Shown here: piece by piece, positions 7,121 to 9,393 of the stretch | Layout: each line of letters starts with the position of its first letter | Position numbering within the stretch: the first letter of the stretch is position 1 | Assembly (NCBI GenBank): GCA_043746555.1 | Contig: JAYTQU010000095.1 | Span: forward strand, 1 to 9,393 | From: CAZQYC01 sp043746555 | GTDB lineage: Bacteria; Pseudomonadota; Gammaproteobacteria; Steroidobacterales; Steroidobacteraceae | DNA: 9,393 nucleotides | Reading direction: 5' to 3' | Program-made: the position numbers and the translations under genes | The notes under the pieces: generated by a model | Told to the model about the DNA's origin: nothing | The model's database searches: none | What the model saw: only the letters and a program-made list of their open reading frames with translations

Positions 7121-7264
7121 TTCTACTTTGTCAGGTTGCGCTGAAGCGCGCGGTGCGGCGTTGCACCGGTCTGAAAAATACTCCCGTACTACCGTGTACG
7201 GTGCGCTTTTTCAGACCGTTGCGTCTTGCCCCGCATCGCTTGATCCCAACCTGACAAAGTAGAA
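7121..7264. repeat. Palindromic MITE-like repeat, copy 2 (144 bp, with nested arm)
   Basis: Same 18-bp terminal inverted repeats and orientation as the 957-1034 copy. Positions 7121-7157 and 7225-7264 are identical to it (77 of 77 bases). Between them a 67-bp segment (7158-7224) replaces a single C of copy 1. Both borders carry TTAG (7117-7120 and 7265-7268), a perfect 4-bp direct repeat and probable target-site duplication of YTAR type, as used by IS5-subgroup transposases. It lies in the 3' end of chrB and supplies that gene's last 24 codons and its stop. Confidence 0.88.
7163..7222. repeat. Nested inverted repeat forming the extra arm of repeat copy 2
   Basis: GCACCGGTCTGAAAAA (7163-7178) pairs with TTTTTCAGACCGTTGC (7207-7222), 15 of 16 positions. 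The loop between them holds a further perfect hairpin, CCGTAC-TACCGT-GTACGG (7184-7201). With the outer 18-bp stem and the GCGC-TGAA-GCGC hairpin, the whole copy can fold into a branched, cloverleaf-like shape. Confidence 0.75.
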
Positions 7265-8211
7265 TTAGAACCCGAATAGCTCGCATAGAGGCAATCGATT
7301 ACCGGGCCAATCGCTGTTAAGAGCGCATCATCGTCTTGTGCAAGCGACCGCGCGCCGGCAACGATTGACGAAAACCCGGCGGCTTCCGCAACTGGAATGC
7401 CGCCCACGTCAAGATAGTGCACGAGCGCGCCTAGGCGAGTGAGTCCTTCGTCGTGCTCCAGCCGAAAGCTTTGCAACAATACTTCAAACGTGACTTTGGC
7501 GCCGACGTGCGTAAATTCCGCGCCGTTGAAATCGAAACCCACGGAATTCTTGGGTTGGTCGCCAATTCGCTTCAACCAAACGAATTTGGCCTTCGGGTCG
7601 ATAAAACGCCGGATCAGCCATGCCGAGCACACGCGATCAATCCACATGTGTTCGCGCGTGGTCCAGGTTCGGCCGCGATAATCTTTCAAATTTCGATGCA
7701 CGATCTTCGTGTGAGCGGCCAGCGGTTCATCGGGTGAGAACCGAGCATTCAGCGCCTTCTCTGTCGCATCCATTGCCGCTTCCGTCTGCTTGCGCGACTC
7801 CCCCGAAAAAAAATCGATGGCCACGATTGCGGCGACTTCGCGGCGCAACGCGGTCACGCGACGCCGCGCTTCCGATTCCTTAAGCTTGACGACTTCGCGC
7901 TTCAGTGCGTCCAAGCGACTGACGATCTGACGGTAGCCGTCAGTCCGGTCGAAGCGCGCGATGAGTGTTGCATGCTGTTCGGTCGAATCTTCATTGACCG
8001 ACAAGACGTGAGCGCTTCCGCCGCCGGACTGAATGTCGCGACCTTGCTCTTCAAATATGCGTCGCGCATCTTCTGAGTTCGGTAAGGCATACACGCCATC
8101 ACGAAGCGCTGCCGCACCAGCGGCGGTGAGCGCCCGCCATACGCGCATTCGTAGCGTCTGGTTTCGACCCGGCAAGTTGATGATGAGCAAAAGCCAGTTT
8201 TTCTGTATCAT
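7189..8211 (-). CDS. chrB: ChrB-type chromate resistance regulator with repeat-derived C-terminal tail
   Basis: ChrB proteins sense chromate and control chr operons. This 340-residue protein has both expected parts: an N-terminal ChrB_N domain (WLLLIINLPG at 6-15, RMRVWRAL at 21-28, LRDGVYALP at 36-44), a charged helical middle (about 85-150), and the C-terminal ChrB domain with TREHMWIDRVCSAWLIRRFID (Cys195) followed by GAEFTHVGAKVTFEVLL. The last 24 residues plus the TAG stop are encoded by repeat copy 2, so the tail after CLYASYSGSN is not native. ATG 8211 fits the family N-terminus but has no Shine-Dalgarno. ATG 8247, in frame, adds 12 residues and has AAGGAG only one base away, which is too close to be convincing. 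It diverges from a second ChrB-domain gene across a short region with a candidate operator. Whether the altered tail is tolerated is unknown. Confidence 0.88.
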   Translation of the reverse strand: MIQKNWLLLIINLPGRNQTLRMRVWRALTAAGAAALRDGVYALPNSEDARRIFEEQGRDIQSGGGSAHVLSVNEDSTEQHATLIARFDRTDGYRQIVSRLDALKREVVKLKESEARRRVTALRREVAAIVAIDFFSGESRKQTEAAMDATEKALNARFSPDEPLAAHTKIVHRNLKDYRGRTWTTREHMWIDRVCSAWLIRRFIDPKAKFVWLKRIGDQPKNSVGFDFNGAEFTHVGAKVTFEVLLQSFRLEHDEGLTRLGALVHYLDVGGIPVAEAAGFSSIVAGARSLAQDDDALLTAIGPVIDCLYASYSGSNSTLSGWDQAMRGKTQRSEKAHRTR

Positions 8212-8240
8212 GTAGATTATTCTACCGTGCTGTAGTAACG
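8211..8240. promoter_or_regulatory. Candidate operator between chrB and the divergent chr genes
   Basis: TGTAG (8211), TCTAC (8221) and TGTAG (8231) start exactly 10 bp apart, one helical turn, in alternating orientation. GTAGA-TTAT-TCTAC forms a dyad, and CTAC-CGTGCT-GTAG a second overlapping one. It overlaps the chrB start codon and the minus-strand hexamer TAGAAT. Autoregulation by ChrB is the natural hypothesis; I know of no established ChrB site to compare with. Confidence 0.35.
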
Positions 8241-8286
8241 TAAACATACTCCTTCTTTGTGCTACGACCCACCGTCGGTGCCTTCC

Positions 8287-8760
8287 ATGAAATGGATCAC
8301 TCGCGAACACCCAAAATTCGATCGTATCGCTTGTCCGTCGCTGATACAGCGCTTCATCGATCGCGATGCCGAGATTCTGTACGGTCACACGCGCGATGAT
8401 TTGCGTGTTGCGCAAAAACAATCGGCCACGCCGTTCGACGTTTCTGGCGTCGAACTTACGCACGACGGCCCGCTGTGTAGCTTCGATGAATTCTTGCAGA
8501 AGTATGCGCTGGACGATCCGGCACTGACGAGTCTCGCAGCGATGACCCGCGCTGCGGATACCGACACTCGCGATCAGTCTCGCGAAGCGCCCGGTCTGCT
8601 TGCGATCACGCTTGGGTTGGGTGCGAATATCTCCGACCATCACGCGCTCTTGCAACAAGGATGTGTGATCTACGACGCACTCTACACAGGGTGCCGCTCG
8701 CTCAAAGCCGAACGGCACGGCTGGTATCCGGAAACTATTCTAAAAGAGGTGAAATCATGA
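8287..8760 (+). CDS. Stand-alone ChrB C-terminal-domain protein (chromate resistance family)
   Basis: A 157-residue protein made only of the domain that forms the C-terminal half of ChrB. It opens MKWITREHPKFDRIACPSLIQRFID, shown here in two parts: the WITREHP stretch at 3-9 and the core DRIACPSLIQ with Cys16. It continues with ATPFDVSGVELTHDG, LCSFDEFL, ALDDPAL, RAADTD and GLLAITLGLGAN. In family members as I recall them, the core is CPWLIRRFID, so the Trp-to-Ser and Arg-to-Gln changes are unusual. ATG 8287 matches the family start, with GGTG six bases upstream; a TTG at 8257 in the same frame would add ten residues but has less support. No signal peptide is evident. The stop overlaps the ATG of the superoxide dismutase gene (ATGA), implying translational coupling. 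Its biochemical role is unproven; association with chromate resistance comes from family and context. Confidence 0.88.
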   Translation: MKWITREHPKFDRIACPSLIQRFIDRDAEILYGHTRDDLRVAQKQSATPFDVSGVELTHDGPLCSFDEFLQKYALDDPALTSLAAMTRAADTDTRDQSREAPGLLAITLGLGANISDHHALLQQGCVIYDALYTGCRSLKAERHGWYPETILKEVKS

Positions 8761-9393
8761 CCGACTCGACACGCCGCGCATTTATGCAAACGACAGCGGC
8801 CGCATCGCTGATTGCAGCCACGGGAATTTCCAAACAGGCAGAGGCAGCAAAGGGCACTGAGAGGACAAGCTTCGCATTTGACTATCAACATTCCCCCGTT
8901 CCATTGCCGTTCGACGTCAAGAGCTTGAAAGGCATATCGGAAAAGCTGATTCAATCGCATTGGGAGAACAACTACATTGGATCGGTCAAAGCGCTCAACG
9001 TCGTTCGCGGTCGTCTTACTCAAGCATTGAATGACGCAGGCACGCCGCCGTACGTCTATAACGACTTGAAGCGCGAACAACTTATGCGCACCGGATCGGT
9101 GGTACTGCATGAACTCTACTTCGCCAATCTTGGCGGCGACGGTAAAGCGAGCGGCAATTTGCGCACGAGGATCGCTGCGTCGTTTGGAACATTCGATGCG
9201 TGGGAGTCGGAGTTTCGCAAAATTGCTCAAGGGTTGGCCGGCGGTTCCGGCTGGGTCATGCTCGGCTACAACGAAAAGCTCAAGCTATTAGAAAACTACT
9301 GGATGGCGGATCACGCTACTGCGCCCGCGTTGACGCAGCCAATCGTGGTGCTCGACATGTATGAGCATTCCTACCAAATGGACTACGGCGCAG
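8757..9393 (+). CDS. Tat-exported Fe/Mn superoxide dismutase, ChrC-like (3' end outside window)
   Basis: Converts superoxide to oxygen and hydrogen peroxide; ChrC of chromate-resistance operons belongs to this family, and chromate reduction generates superoxide. 212 residues are visible. The N-terminus is a twin-arginine signal (TRRAFMQ at 5-11, a hydrophobic AAASLIAATG stretch, and QAEA just before a likely cleavage near 30), so the enzyme should act in the periplasm. All four metal ligands are present: His68 (SHWENN), His118 (LHELYF), Asp200 and His204 (LDMYEHSY). GGSGWVML is at 162-169. The second-sphere residues differ from the classical enzyme: four and eight residues after the first ligand, where E. 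coli FeSOD has His30 and Tyr34, this protein has Asn72 and Ser76. AGAGGTG lies seven bases before ATG, a strong Shine-Dalgarno. The start overlaps the stop of the ChrB-domain gene. Confidence 0.92.
   Translation, partial: MTDSTRRAFMQTTAAASLIAATGISKQAEAAKGTERTSFAFDYQHSPVPLPFDVKSLKGISEKLIQSHWENNYIGSVKALNVVRGRLTQALNDAGTPPYVYNDLKREQLMRTGSVVLHELYFANLGGDGKASGNLRTRIAASFGTFDAWESEFRKIAQGLAGGSGWVMLGYNEKLKLLENYWMADHATAPALTQPIVVLDMYEHSYQMDYGA

Noticed and set aside
7121..7264. Repeat copy 2 as an ordinary rho-independent terminator for chrB
   Set aside because: The stem is strong but there is no U-run after it, the chrB stop lies inside it, and an identical copy with a different length exists elsewhere, which fits a dispersed element better.
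8212..8718. Long N-terminal extension of chrB on the minus strand
   Set aside because: The frame stays open but runs antisense through the ChrB-domain gene; ChrB proteins start near the WLLLI motif, so ATG 8211 is preferred.
8757..9393. chrA or another chromate transporter in the chr cluster
   Set aside because: No multi-helix membrane frame is present between 7265 and 9393; it could only lie beyond the window.

Overview
The window looks like chromosome from a proteobacterium, most likely a gammaproteobacterium. Base composition is moderately GC-rich. The polyphosphate kinase has the long beta/gamma-proteobacterial form, the exopolyphosphatase closely resembles E. coli Ppx, and a DsbC remnant is present. 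I cannot name a genus from sequence alone.

Left part (1-2142): two minus-strand genes, a 5'-complete but window-truncated POT-family peptide transporter (1-819) and an alpha/beta hydrolase (1073-1990). Between them lies a 78-bp palindromic repeat (957-1034). Central part (2143-5925): a polyphosphate module. ppk1 runs rightward behind a candidate Pho box, ppx runs leftward, and the two 3' ends overlap by 40 bp. Ppk1 makes polyphosphate and Ppx degrades it.

Relic zone (5926-7120): three broken genes abut. They are a C-terminal piece of a DsbC-type disulfide isomerase, a decayed IS1182-type transposase, and a C-terminal piece of what is probably an AbiEii-like nucleotidyltransferase, followed by a 13-codon ORF coupled by ATGA.

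Right part (7121-9393): a second copy of the palindromic repeat (144 bp, with a nested 67-bp hairpin arm) sits inside the 3' end of a chromate-resistance regulator gene chrB (minus). Divergent from chrB are a stand-alone ChrB C-terminal-domain protein and, overlapping it by ATGA, a Tat-exported Fe/Mn superoxide dismutase of the ChrC kind. This resembles known chr clusters (chrB, chrA, chrC, chrF), but no chrA is visible; it could lie beyond the right edge.

The most novel item is the palindromic repeat. The two copies are identical over 77 shared bases, have perfect 18-bp terminal inverted repeats, and copy 2 is flanked by a TTAG direct repeat. Removing copy 2 plus one TTAG in silico restores a natural stop for chrB, so the element appears to have rewritten the ChrB C-terminus.
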